Positions 1 to 6,911 of a stretch of DNA of 20,402 nt are shown piece by piece. Source of the DNA: an uncultured Eubacteriales bacterium (lineage in GTDB: Bacteria > Bacillota > Clostridia > Oscillospirales > Oscillospiraceae); assembly GCA_902477055.1 (NCBI GenBank), contig CABSFY010000037.1, forward strand, positions 1 to 20,402. Reading direction: 5' to 3'. The notes below the pieces were generated by a model. That model was given only the letters and a program-made list of their open reading frames with translations, ran no database searches and was not told where the DNA came from. A program made the position numbers and the translations under genes. Each line of letters begins with the position of its first letter. Position 1 is the stretch's first letter.

Positions 1-306
1 TGAAGCGAGCAAAAAGGAGGGGCAGCGGTCAAAATTCTGTGAGCTTCAGCGAACAAAGAATTTTGGACCCCAGATCCACTGGGTGGGGTTCATCGAAGCC
101 TTTTCCTTACGGCTTCGATGGGTACCACAACCGGAACGCTTGCCGTAGCTCCACCTCTACCTTCAGCCGAATCCCGCCCTTCTTCCGTGCGGAGGAGACT
201 ATCGTAGGCTGGACAGTCAGGGCCTTTTTGGCGGCGAGGAACGCAATTTGCGACTGATGAACTTTGGAAAAACGATAGTTGGCCACGACCTAGCGAGGTG
301 AAGTAC
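1..306. other. Structured non-coding stretch at left edge
   Basis: I find no convincing gene here, although several frames stay open for 50-85 codons without a usable start and ribosome binding site. Three hairpins follow one another: CAAAATTCT at 30-38 pairs with AGAATTTTG at 57-65; CCCAG at 69-73 pairs with CTGGG at 79-83; and a perfect 10-bp stem, CATCGAAGCC at 91-100, pairs with GGCTTCGATG at 111-120. Such density of structure with several open frames is common in dispersed repeats or the non-coding ends of mobile elements. It could also be the 3' tail of a gene cut off by the window edge. Nothing here proves which. Confidence 0.3.
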
Positions 307-930
307 ATGGAACAGATCATCCAATATCTCGAGGAAACATATCATCCGCTTTCCATCATTCTTTACGGTTCGTATGCAAATGGAACCAATGACGAAAACA
401 GCGACTTTGACGCATTGGTAATTTCGCCGGACTATGAACGATTTCATGATACGTCAGTCATCAATGGTGTTCCGCTGGATGTGTTTGTGTACCCAGTATC
501 GTATTTTGCAAGCAATTACTCATGTGAGGAGTTTGTCCAAATCTTTGACGGGCGTGTTCTCACGGACAGCAATGGCATCGGAAGCACGTTACAGTCGAAT
601 ATTCTGAAATACTTACATGACCTCCCGCACAAAACAAATGTGGAGCTGCAAGCAAGCGTTGATTGGTGCATGAAAATGCTGGAACGGGCGAAGCGCGACG
701 ATTGCGAAGGGCGGTTTCGCTGGCACTGGCTGTTGACGGATAGCTTGGAGATTTTCTGCGATATAAAGCAGCGTCCGTACTTCGGACCGAAAAAGGCGCT
801 GCAATGGCTGGAACAAACACATTCTGAAGCGTTCGCTCTGTACAAAAATGCGCTTTTAGATTTCAGCATCGACGACTTAGAATCGTGGGTCACATACATT
901 AAAAATACGTACGAAACGAAAGTAGGATAG
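307..930 (+). CDS. Minimal nucleotidyltransferase-domain protein
   Basis: A 207-residue protein of the DNA polymerase beta-like nucleotidyltransferase superfamily. The family signature GS-x(10)-DFD is visible near residues 21-35 (GSYANGTNDENSDFDAL), giving the Gly-Ser nucleotide-binding turn and the paired metal-binding aspartates. The C-terminal half is probably helical and resembles the substrate-binding part of stand-alone MNT or aminoglycoside nucleotidyltransferases. Substrate unknown; members transfer nucleotides to antibiotics, proteins (HEPN/MNT toxin-antitoxin pairs) or RNA. No HEPN partner is adjacent, and the next gene begins 13 bases after the stop. I chose ATG 307 over GTG 298 because GAGGTG lies six bases upstream of it. 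Family assignment is firm, function is not. Confidence 0.8.
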   Translation: MEQIIQYLEETYHPLSIILYGSYANGTNDENSDFDALVISPDYERFHDTSVINGVPLDVFVYPVSYFASNYSCEEFVQIFDGRVLTDSNGIGSTLQSNILKYLHDLPHKTNVELQASVDWCMKMLERAKRDDCEGRFRWHWLLTDSLEIFCDIKQRPYFGPKKALQWLEQTHSEAFALYKNALLDFSIDDLESWVTYIKNTYETKVG

Positions 931-943
931 GAGGGTGGCGAAA

Positions 944-1468
944 ATGACGTACATTCAACACTATAACTCCCCGCTGGGTGATATTCTGCTTTCGGCGGAC
1001 GATATCGGCCTGACGGGGCTTTGGCTGGACAGTCAGAAATACTTCGGCGGGACGCTGCCGCAGGAGCTGACCGAGCGCGTAACGCCGGTGCTGGCGGAGG
1101 CGAAGCGCTGGCTCGATGTTTATTTTTCCGGCCGCGAACCGGATTTCACGCCGCCGCTGCATCCGAACGGCTCGGCGTTTCGGCACGCCGTCTGGGACAT
1201 CTTGCTGAAAATCCCCTACGGCCAGACCACGACCTACGGCGAGATTGCGCGGCAGCTTGCCGGAGGCGGCATGATGTCCGCGCAGGCGGTCGGCGGTGCG
1301 GTCGGGCATAACCCGATCTCCATCATCGTGCCGTGCCACCGCGTCGTCGGAACGGACGGCAGTCTGACGGGCTACGCGGGCGGCCTTGCGAAGAAAATCG
1401 CGCTTCTGGAGCTGGAGCACACCGATATGAGCCGCCTTTATCGACCGAAAAAGGGGACGGCGCTTTGA
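944..1468 (+). CDS. ogt: Methylated-DNA--protein-cysteine methyltransferase
   Basis: A 174-residue O6-alkylguanine-DNA alkyltransferase, which repairs O6-methylguanine by irreversible transfer of the alkyl group to its own cysteine. The active-site motif PCHRVVG is present with the acceptor Cys at residue 131, preceded by the DNA-binding helix region (PYGQTTTYGEIA, about 92-102) and the conserved GHNP segment at 121-124. The length matches the stand-alone Ogt/MGMT type; no Ada regulatory domain is fused. ATG 944 was chosen over GTG 935 because AGGAGGG at 929-935 sits eight bases before it and overlaps the GTG. It lies 13 bases after the nucleotidyltransferase gene, so the two may be cotranscribed. 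A strong terminator follows. Confidence 0.95.
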   Translation: MTYIQHYNSPLGDILLSADDIGLTGLWLDSQKYFGGTLPQELTERVTPVLAEAKRWLDVYFSGREPDFTPPLHPNGSAFRHAVWDILLKIPYGQTTTYGEIARQLAGGGMMSAQAVGGAVGHNPISIIVPCHRVVGTDGSLTGYAGGLAKKIALLELEHTDMSRLYRPKKGTAL

Positions 1469-1476
1469 ATACACGC

Positions 1477-1522
1477 GGCCGCGCTCGGCGAGAATTTCGC
1501 CGAGCGCGGCCAATCTGTTTTT
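1477..1522 (+). terminator. Rho-independent terminator after ogt
   Basis: A perfect 15-bp inverted repeat (1477-1491 with 1497-1511, GC-rich, five-base loop) is followed by AATCTGTTTTT. It lies just after the ogt stop, and its T-run overlaps the stop codon of the convergent aminotransferase gene. The reverse side lacks a T-run, so it mainly serves the plus strand. Confidence 0.9.
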
Positions 1523-2615
1523 ATGCGATGCGATGGCCCTTGTGCTGCGCCGGAACGCGTAGCACCCATTGATGGCCGTCCGCCCTGCGCCCGTACTGAA
1601 TTCCGGTAATGGTATCGTAAAGACGCTGCGACAGAGCGCCGATGCCTCCGGTTCCGACGGTGTAATCAACGCCGTCGAAGGCAAGCGTGCCGATCGGCGA
1701 GATGACTGCTGCCGTTCCGCAGCCCCAGGCCTCATCCAGAGTTCCGGCACGCGCCGCCGCCAGCAATTCGGAAACGTCCAGCCGCCGCTCCTCGACGCGA
1801 TAGCCCGCCTCACGCAGCAGGGTGATGCAGGTGCTGCGAGTAATGCCCGGCAAAATCGAGCCGGTCAGGCTGGGCGTAACGACGGTATCGCCGATTTTGA
1901 ACATCACGTTCATCGCGCCGACCTCCTCGATATAACGCCGTTCTACGCCGTCGAGCCACAGCACCTGATCGTAGCCGGCCTGCTCGGCTCTGACGGTAGC
2001 GCGGGCGGCCGCTGCGTAGTTTCCGCCGCACTTGGCATAGCCGGTACCGCCGCGCACGGCGCGTACGTCGTCGCGCTCGATGGCGATGCGGACCGGGGCA
2101 AGGCCGCGTGGATAGTAGCTGCCGACCGGCGAGGCAATGATATAAAAGGCGGCGTTGCGGACCCCATGAACGCCGAGCTGGGTGTCTGTGCAAATCACAA
2201 ACGGCCGGAGATACAGCGAAGTCCCCGCCTCGCGCGGCACCCACTGCGCAGCTTCCGATACAAACGAAATGACCGCCTCAACAAAAGCGTCGGGGTCGAG
2301 TTGCGGCAGGCCCATCCGTTCGCAGGATGCGGCAAGCCGCCGCCCGTTATCGAGCGGACGGAAAAGCTGAATCCCACCGTCGGCACGCCGGTACGCCTTC
2401 AGCCCCTCGAATACCTCGGCTCCGTAGTGAAAAACGCAGCAGGCCGGGTGCAGCGCGAGAGCATGGAGCGGCTCGATGCGCGCGTCGTGCCAGCCGTCGG
2501 CGGGGGTATAATCCATGACAAACATCCGATCAGCAAAGACCCGTCCGAAGCCGACATCGGTCAGCGAAGCGGGCGGCACGGCGGCATGATCGGCTTTTGT
2601 GATCGTAATGTTCAT
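1521..2615 (-). CDS. ilvE: Branched-chain amino acid aminotransferase
   Basis: A 364-residue class IV PLP-dependent aminotransferase that interconverts Leu, Ile and Val with their 2-oxo acids, using 2-oxoglutarate/glutamate. The PLP lysine lies in the conserved segment GGTGYAKCGGNYA (Lys195 from the chosen start). Other family marks are FHYGAEVFEGLKAYR near the N terminus, LYLRPF, and EEVGAMNVMF. Length is typical for the eukaryote/Firmicute-type BCAT with an N-terminal extension. The upstream in-frame ATG at 2648 is unlikely because a good promoter (TTGACT, 17 bases, TAGAGT) would start transcription inside it; AAAGG precedes ATG 2615 by about 10 bases. The gene is monocistronic and convergent with ogt. 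Confidence 0.94.
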   Translation of the reverse strand: MNITITKADHAAVPPASLTDVGFGRVFADRMFVMDYTPADGWHDARIEPLHALALHPACCVFHYGAEVFEGLKAYRRADGGIQLFRPLDNGRRLAASCERMGLPQLDPDAFVEAVISFVSEAAQWVPREAGTSLYLRPFVICTDTQLGVHGVRNAAFYIIASPVGSYYPRGLAPVRIAIERDDVRAVRGGTGYAKCGGNYAAAARATVRAEQAGYDQVLWLDGVERRYIEEVGAMNVMFKIGDTVVTPSLTGSILPGITRSTCITLLREAGYRVEERRLDVSELLAAARAGTLDEAWGCGTAAVISPIGTLAFDGVDYTVGTGGIGALSQRLYDTITGIQYGRRADGHQWVLRVPAQHKGHRIA

Positions 2616-2648
2616 AGTGATCTGACCTTTCTCTTTGTGATGTGCCAT

Positions 2649-2677
2649 ACTCTACACCGCAAAAATGAAAAAGTCAA
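2649..2677 (-). promoter_or_regulatory. Promoter of ilvE
   Basis: Read on the minus strand, TTGACT (2677-2672) and TAGAGT (2654-2649) are separated by 17 bases. Transcription would begin near 2642, leaving a leader of about 27 bases before ATG 2615. This supports the shorter start. No T-box-like leader is visible, which leaves no room for amino-acid attenuation. Confidence 0.7.
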
Positions 2678-2736
2678 TAGAGAAAATTGCAATTCATAGA
2701 AATCAACAATTGAATTATGCGAATTTGAGGTAATTT

Positions 2737-2764
2737 TTGCAAGATATACAAAATAGACTTGCAA
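2737..2764. promoter_or_regulatory. Inverted repeat between ilvE and recQ
   Basis: TTGCAAG at 2737-2743 and CTTGCAA at 2758-2764 form a perfect 7-bp dyad with 14 bases between. It lies in an AT-rich stretch upstream of the ilvE promoter and about 70 bases before the recQ promoter. It looks like an operator, but no regulator can be named and it could be chance in AT-rich DNA. Confidence 0.3.
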
Positions 2765-2833
2765 TAATTACAGAGACCGCGTGAGCTTGCCGGGAAGGAA
2801 ACAGCCGTTTTTTGCGAATCGGCCAAATAGCGG

Positions 2834-2862
2834 TTGCATTTTCGTGTGGGACGTGCTAAAAT
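2834..2862 (+). promoter_or_regulatory. Promoter of recQ
   Basis: TTGCAT at 2834-2839 and TAAAAT at 2857-2862 are spaced by exactly 17 bases, about 40 bases before the chosen recQ start. The open frame extends back through this promoter, which argues against the longer protein. Confidence 0.7.
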
Positions 2863-2902
2863 AAAACAAACGTTTGATAAATGCAGAAAGAGGGCGTGTA
2901 AA

Positions 2903-4732
2903 ATGGATGATAAAACACGAGCCTTGCAACAATATTTCGGGTATTCCGCCTTTCGCGGCGGGCAGGCAGAGCTGATCGACGCGCAGCTTTCCGGCCGTGA
3001 CGTGCTGGGCATCATGCCGACCGGCGGCGGCAAAAGCCTGTGCTATCAAATCCCGGCGCTGCTCAGCGCGGGGATTACGTTGGTCGTTTCGCCCCTAATC
3101 TCGTTAATGAAGGATCAGGTTGCCGCGCTCAAGCGCGTGGGCATCTCTGCGGCGTATATCAATAGCTCCCTGACCCAGAACCAAATTTGGCAGGTCTATC
3201 GAAATCTGCTTGCGGGGCAGTATAAAATTGCATATATCGCGCCGGAGCGGCTGCTTTCGGATGGGTTCCTGCAAACGGCCGCGCAGCTCAAAATTTCGAT
3301 CCTTGCGGTTGATGAGGCACACTGTATTTCACAATGGGGGCAGGATTTTCGCCCCAGCTATCTGAAAATCGTCGAGTTTCTGAACACCTTGCCGGAGCGT
3401 CCGGTCGTTGCGGCCTTCACGGCTACAGCCACGCCGCAGGTGCGGGAGGACATCGAGCGTGCGCTGGAGCTGCGCGGGCCGCTGCGCATCGTTACGGGAT
3501 TTGACCGGCCCAATCTGCGCTTTGAGGTCCAGCGCCCGAAGAATAAGTCCGGCGTTTTGCTTCAGCTTGTTTCCGAACGTGTGCAGAAAAGCGGCATTGT
3601 CTACTGCTCGACGCGCAGGGAGGTCGAGAATATCTGCGCCATGCTGCAAAATAACGGGATTTCAGCCACCCGCTATCATGCCGGCTTGGACGAGAAGGAG
3701 CGCCATGCCAATCAGGACGCGTTTATCTATGATCGATGTGCCGTTATCGTCGCGACGAACGCGTTCGGTATGGGAATCGATAAATCTAATGTTTCTTATG
3801 TGATTCATTATAATATGCCGCAAAGCATCGAGGCCTATTATCAGGAAGCGGGCCGTGCCGGACGCGACGGAGCGGATGCGGAGTGCATTTTGCTGTACGC
3901 CGCGCGGGACGTGCAGACGGCAAAATATCTGATCGAGCATCCGAACCTTGACGACGAGGAAGAACCCGCGGACCGCCGGCAGGTGATCGAGCGCGATCTT
4001 CGCCGCCTGAAGCAGATGGTCGGTTATTGTAAAACGACGAAGTGCCTGCGCGGCTATTTGATGGGCTATTTCGGCGAGGCGCACCCGGCCGCCTGCGGCA
4101 ACTGCGGCAATTGCAGCGAAAGCCTGACGGAAAAGGACATTACGACGCAGGCAAAGATGATTTTATCCTGCGTTCGACGGATTCATGACCGTTTAGGATA
4201 TGATCTCGGTGCCTTGACCGTGGCGCGCACCCTGCGCGGCAGCAAGGATAAGCGGGTTTTGGAGCTTGGACTGGACCGGCTGACGACCTATGGCCTGATG
4301 CCCAATACGCCGCGTGAGGAGCTGCGGGACATGATCGACTGCCTGGAATCGAAGGACTATCTGCAAACCAACGCGACCACCGGCGCAATTTCCCTGACCG
4401 AGCGGGCAGGGGAGGTGCTGTTCCGTGGAGAAGCGGTTACCATGCCGGTGCGCAAGCCGCTGACGACCGCGCCGAAGCGCTCTACAGCGCAGCAGGATGA
4501 GGGACTGGTTTCGGCCCTCAAGGCGCTGCGTATGAAGCTGGCGGTGGCGGAGCACGTCCCGGTTTATGTCGTTTTCTCCAATGCAACGCTGGAGGATATG
4601 GCAAAAAAACGGCCGATGACGAAAACGGAGCTGTTGTCCGTTTCCGGCATCGGCGACTACAAGGCTGCGCATTACGGCGACGCGGTGCTTGCGGAGATCA
4701 AGCGCTATCTGACCGAAAATGGCGAGCTGTAA
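2903..4732 (+). CDS. recQ: ATP-dependent DNA helicase RecQ
   Basis: A 609-residue RecQ helicase, a 3'-5' DNA unwinding motor of recombination and replication-fork repair. The superfamily 2 core has Walker A TGGGKS (40-45), DEAH (137-140), the aromatic-rich loop after it (CISQWGQDFRP), TATAT (173-177) and motif VI QEAGRAGRDG (314-323). The RecQ-specific zinc site follows with Cys381, 398, 401 and 404, then a winged-helix RQC region, and an HRDC domain at about 525-609 (ending with the SGIGDYK-type helix). Length equals that of E. coli RecQ. ATG 2903 is preceded by AGAGGG and lies downstream of a good promoter. It is convergent with the deformylase gene, with no evident terminator between. Confidence 0.96.
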   Translation: MDDKTRALQQYFGYSAFRGGQAELIDAQLSGRDVLGIMPTGGGKSLCYQIPALLSAGITLVVSPLISLMKDQVAALKRVGISAAYINSSLTQNQIWQVYRNLLAGQYKIAYIAPERLLSDGFLQTAAQLKISILAVDEAHCISQWGQDFRPSYLKIVEFLNTLPERPVVAAFTATATPQVREDIERALELRGPLRIVTGFDRPNLRFEVQRPKNKSGVLLQLVSERVQKSGIVYCSTRREVENICAMLQNNGISATRYHAGLDEKERHANQDAFIYDRCAVIVATNAFGMGIDKSNVSYVIHYNMPQSIEAYYQEAGRAGRDGADAECILLYAARDVQTAKYLIEHPNLDDEEEPADRRQVIERDLRRLKQMVGYCKTTKCLRGYLMGYFGEAHPAACGNCGNCSESLTEKDITTQAKMILSCVRRIHDRLGYDLGALTVARTLRGSKDKRVLELGLDRLTTYGLMPNTPREELRDMIDCLESKDYLQTNATTGAISLTERAGEVLFRGEAVTMPVRKPLTTAPKRSTAQQDEGLVSALKALRMKLAVAEHVPVYVVFSNATLEDMAKKRPMTKTELLSVSGIGDYKAAHYGDAVLAEIKRYLTENGEL

Positions 4733-4753
4733 AACATCAAATAGAAAGACTAA

Positions 4754-5164
4754 TTATATGATAATTCCGTCGCAGTGATCGATCTCGTGCTGAATGATCT
4801 CCGCCGTCCAATCGGTGAAGGTTTTCAGTCGCGTTTGAAGCTTTTCGTTCTGCCATTGCACCTTGATGGAGCGATAGCGCTTCGTTTTCCGCGTCCCCGC
4901 GAGGGAAAGACAGCCCTCCTCGGCCTCATACGGCCCGGAGCGCTTGACGATCACGGGATTGAGCATGACTTCATACGTCCCTTCGTTGTCAAACGCGATG
5001 ATGCGCTTGTTCACGCCGATCATATTCGCCGCCATTCCGACGCAGCCCTCCCGGTGTGCTGCCAGTGTGTCGAGCAGGTCCTGCACCACGTTAAGGTCCT
5101 CCGCAGTAGCAGATGCCGCTTGCTGTGCCAGAAATGCCTCATCCTTACAAATTTCCCGTACCAT
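4754..5164 (-). CDS. def: Peptide deformylase, short clostridial type
   Basis: A 136-residue metalloenzyme of the peptide deformylase family, which removes the N-formyl group from new proteins. Motif II EGCLS (Cys85) and motif III QHEIDH (His126, Glu127, His130) give the full metal site and catalytic glutamate. Motif I, normally GxGxAAPQ, reads GCVGMAANMIG: the glutamine that helps stabilise the transition state is replaced by Met48. The protein is also shorter than the usual 160-180 residues, ending soon after HEIDHCDGI. This may be a paralogue with altered activity or specificity. AGGAGG sits five bases before the ATG. No methionyl-tRNA formyltransferase gene is adjacent, so it is away from the usual def-fmt operon. 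Confidence 0.85.
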   Translation of the reverse strand: MVREICKDEAFLAQQAASATAEDLNVVQDLLDTLAAHREGCVGMAANMIGVNKRIIAFDNEGTYEVMLNPVIVKRSGPYEAEEGCLSLAGTRKTKRYRSIKVQWQNEKLQTRLKTFTDWTAEIIQHEIDHCDGIII

Positions 5165-5241
5165 TTTTCCTCCTGAGCGTCATATCGATGTCTATGCGTA
5201 TATGATAGCAGAAACGGCGGCATTCTGCAAGCCGCTGTGCC

Positions 5242-5270
5242 TTGCGTTTTGCGGCGGGGTGTGGTATCAT
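5242..5270 (+). promoter_or_regulatory. Promoter upstream of the ArsC/Spx-like gene
   Basis: TTGCGT at 5242-5247 and TATCAT at 5265-5270 are 17 bases apart. The start point near 5277 would give a leader of about 160 bases before the ArsC-like gene at 5435, and this leader contains two tiny overlapping reading frames. Confidence 0.55.
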
Positions 5271-5281
5271 AATAATATCTT

Positions 5282-5365
5282 ATGAAGCGGGAGAGGCTGC
5301 GGCGGATGTACTATTCCCAATGCGGACACCCGCCGGTTAAAGGGTGCGCGTGCGAAGAAATATGA
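5282..5365 (+). CDS. Possible 27-residue leader peptide or gene remnant
   Basis: A tiny reading frame begins 12 bases after the promoter's -10 box and encodes 27 residues with four-residue metal-site-like spacing (CGHPPVKGCAC). Its TGA overlaps the ATG of a second frame at 5362-5430 (22 residues) that ends five bases before the ArsC-like gene. A third frame reads YEIYQQAIRYLESYDC across the same DNA and could be the natural continuation of the first after a one-base slip. So this is either a chain of upstream frames or a frameshifted small gene. No strong ribosome binding site precedes ATG 5282, and I do not recognise a family. Confidence 0.25.
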   Translation: MKRERLRRMYYSQCGHPPVKGCACEEI

Positions 5366-5434
5366 GATATATCAACAGGCGATTCGTTACTTGGAATCAT
5401 ATGACTGCAAAAATAGGAACAGGAGTGTAAGAAA

Positions 5435-5791
5435 ATGACGTTTGTTTGTTATCCGAAATGCACCACCTGCCAGAAGGCAAAGCGCTGGCTGGAGGATCAT
5501 CAAATTACATTTGAGCTGCGCGACATCAAAACGCACAACCCGACCTATGAGGAGCTGGAGGCATGGCATCGCCGCAGCGGCCTGCCGCTGAAGAAGTTCT
5601 TCAACACCAGCGGGTTACTGTACAAGTCCATGGAGCTGAAGGACAAGCTGCCCGGCATGACCGAGGAGGAGATGCTGCGCCTGCTGGCGACGGACGGAAT
5701 GCTCGTCAAGCGCCCGCTTCTCGTCGGCGACACCTTCGTCCTTGTCGGTTTCAAGGAAACCGACTGGGAACACTGTATGAACGCAGAATAA
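5435..5791 (+). CDS. ArsC/Spx-family thioredoxin-fold protein
   Basis: A 118-residue protein of the arsenate reductase-like (ArsC/Spx/YffB) family. The N-terminal strand is followed by YPKCTTCQKAK, with Cys9 and Cys12 forming the CxxC pair used as a redox switch in Spx-type regulators; Cys5 is an extra cysteine. The family's central NTSG segment and the C-terminal RPLLV block with VGF are visible. In Firmicutes such proteins are either small reductases or RNA-polymerase-binding stress regulators; this sequence is closer to the reductase-like YffB/ArsC branch by eye, but that is not certain. AGGAG lies nine bases before the ATG. A bidirectional terminator overlaps the stop. Confidence 0.85.
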   Translation: MTFVCYPKCTTCQKAKRWLEDHQITFELRDIKTHNPTYEELEAWHRRSGLPLKKFFNTSGLLYKSMELKDKLPGMTEEEMLRLLATDGMLVKRPLLVGDTFVLVGFKETDWEHCMNAE

Positions 5792-5819
5792 AAGACTCCG
5801 ACCAGGGCCGGAGCCTTTT
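5790..5819. terminator. Bidirectional terminator
   Basis: AAAAGACTCCG pairs with CGGAGCCTTTT (one A-C mismatch) around an eight-base loop. T-runs appear on both strands, so it can serve the ArsC-like gene (plus) and the convergent 109-residue gene (minus), which end on either side. Confidence 0.75.
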
Positions 5820-5831
5820 GCTGTTATCATA

Positions 5832-6161
5832 TTATAATCCAAAGTGAATAACCCATTTGTCCTCTTTTTGCGCCGATTCAAGCAGATTTTTTAACTGGCG
5901 AAGATTTGCCTCGGCCCCGATGATCTCAAGAAACGCACCGAGGGAGGAGGGCGGGATAAGCGTAATGCCGCAATATGCAAGCCCCTTGCCTTTGACGGAG
6001 CGTGTGTGCCAATAGAACTCCAAGTTGCCCAGCCGTTCGGCAATGCTTCCGATATCACGATCGTCGATGGAAATGCAGCCGTATTTTTCCGGCGCATAGC
6101 TGTCATATCGCTTGCCGGACTTGGGAGCGTTCGGCATGATCCCAAATTCATGCTTTGGCAT
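5832..6161 (-). CDS. Conserved hypothetical protein, 109 residues
   Basis: A soluble 109-residue protein of no family I can name. It starts MPKHEFGIMPNAPKSGKRYD and contains a YGCISIDD segment, a WHTRS segment and a Pro-rich turn (LIPPSS) before a C-terminal helix with a charged end. Composition is balanced, with no signal peptide and no membrane segment. AGGAG precedes the ATG by nine bases. It lies 76 bases downstream of the SdpI-like gene on the same strand and may be the last gene of that unit, ending at a shared terminator. It is probably real because codon use and ribosome binding site match the neighbours. Function unknown. Confidence 0.7.
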   Translation of the reverse strand: MPKHEFGIMPNAPKSGKRYDSYAPEKYGCISIDDRDIGSIAERLGNLEFYWHTRSVKGKGLAYCGITLIPPSSLGAFLEIIGAEANLRQLKNLLESAQKEDKWVIHFGL

Positions 6162-6237
6162 ACAACATTACTCCTGTGAAAATAAATCTTCTGATTTTAG
6201 CCCTGTGATGCGCAAGTGTTGGAAGGTAAGCTGAAAT

Positions 6238-6615
6238 TTATCTACGCGTTCCGTCATCATGAAATTGCTTTTTCAAAGCCTTCTCTGTCGGATAAATTGA
6301 TACGATCATAATAAGACATTGAATCACCACAAGAATCAGCCCTGTAACTCCGATCGTATTCGCATCACTGTGATATAACGGAATATGTATCAAAGCAGAT
6401 GGCAGGAGCATTACCCAGCCTATTTTCCACCAAAGTTTTCCACAATAGTCGTGAGCGAATCTCCATGTATCCATATTTTTCATCGAACGAGTTGTCCGAT
6501 ATCCAAACATACCATTGATATGCTTTGGGCAATGCTTCCACATTATTCTCCCTGCAATCACCATAAGAACGGGTATTAACATATCACATAGTAACATAAA
6601 CAACCAAAACCACAT
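6238..6615 (-). CDS. SdpI/YhfL-family membrane protein
   Basis: A 125-residue membrane protein. It starts with a hydrophobic segment (about 3-22), followed by the family's hallmark GYRTTRSMKNMDTWRFAH and a WWKIGW segment leading into a second span, and a third span near 90-108; the C-terminal tail is basic. SdpI-like proteins include the immunity factor of the Bacillus SDP toxin, but many relatives have no known toxin, and none is seen here. I place the start at ATG 6615 because GGAGGT at 6628-6623 lies seven bases upstream; an earlier in-frame ATG at 6666 overlaps the stop of the preceding gene (ATGA) but lacks such a site. Cotranscription with that gene is likely. Confidence 0.75.
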   Translation of the reverse strand: MWFWLFMLLCDMLIPVLMVIAGRIMWKHCPKHINGMFGYRTTRSMKNMDTWRFAHDYCGKLWWKIGWVMLLPSALIHIPLYHSDANTIGVTGLILVVIQCLIMIVSIYPTEKALKKQFHDDGTRR

Positions 6616-6662
6616 AGAGGCTACCTCCACTGAACCCGATTTGTTGAACTGTTTTAGCAACA

Positions 6663-6911
6663 TCATGCAAACCAATACTGCTGCATTTCTCGTAAGAATT
6701 CTTCTGTGATGCGATAGCCGCTGTGTTCGCCGATCACGGCATCCACGCCGCAGTAGGGGCATAGCGCAGTACCGGGGTCGCCGGTGAGCCAGCTTTCGAT
6801 TTCCATTGGAGCGAATATTTTCAGGCAGAAAAAGCAGCCGCATTTTTTGGCGGTTATCAATTGCACTCTGTTGTTGGATGAAAACTTGTGCGCTTCTACA
6901 TAGTTGAGCAT
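6663..6911 (-). CDS. Small Cys-rich (zinc-binding-like) protein
   Basis: An 82-residue protein with two cysteine knuckles, CGCFFC (Cys24, 26, 29) and CPYC (Cys51, 54), that probably bind one zinc ion. Between them is a segment rich in acidic and aromatic residues, and after them a predicted helix (ITEEFLREMQQYW). Similar uncharacterised 'cytoplasmic' proteins are common in Firmicutes; no enzymatic motif is visible. Start ATG 6911 is chosen because AGGAGGT sits five bases before it, while the upstream ATG 6926 has no such site. It lies between the NUDIX gene and the SdpI-like gene on the same strand, probably one operon. Confidence 0.75.
   Translation of the reverse strand: MLNYVEAHKFSSNNRVQLITAKKCGCFFCLKIFAPMEIESWLTGDPGTALCPYCGVDAVIGEHSGYRITEEFLREMQQYWFA

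Noticed and set aside
307..1468. MNT-HEPN toxin-antitoxin pair
   Set aside because: The neighbour of the nucleotidyltransferase is an alkyltransferase with a clear PCHRV motif, and no HEPN-type protein (R-x4-6-H) is seen next to it.
899..1813. 304-codon minus-strand frame across ogt and the ilvE 3' end
   Set aside because: It is antisense to two well-supported genes and crosses the ogt terminator; composition is Arg-rich as expected of a shadow frame in GC-rich DNA.
1569..2699. 376-codon plus-strand frame opposite ilvE
   Set aside because: The opposite strand has the full set of aminotransferase motifs; this frame has none and runs through the ilvE promoter.
6238..6615. SDP-type toxin-immunity system
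   Set aside because: Only an SdpI-like membrane protein is present; no SdpC-like toxin or SdpAB partner is encoded nearby, and many SdpI-like proteins are unrelated to immunity.
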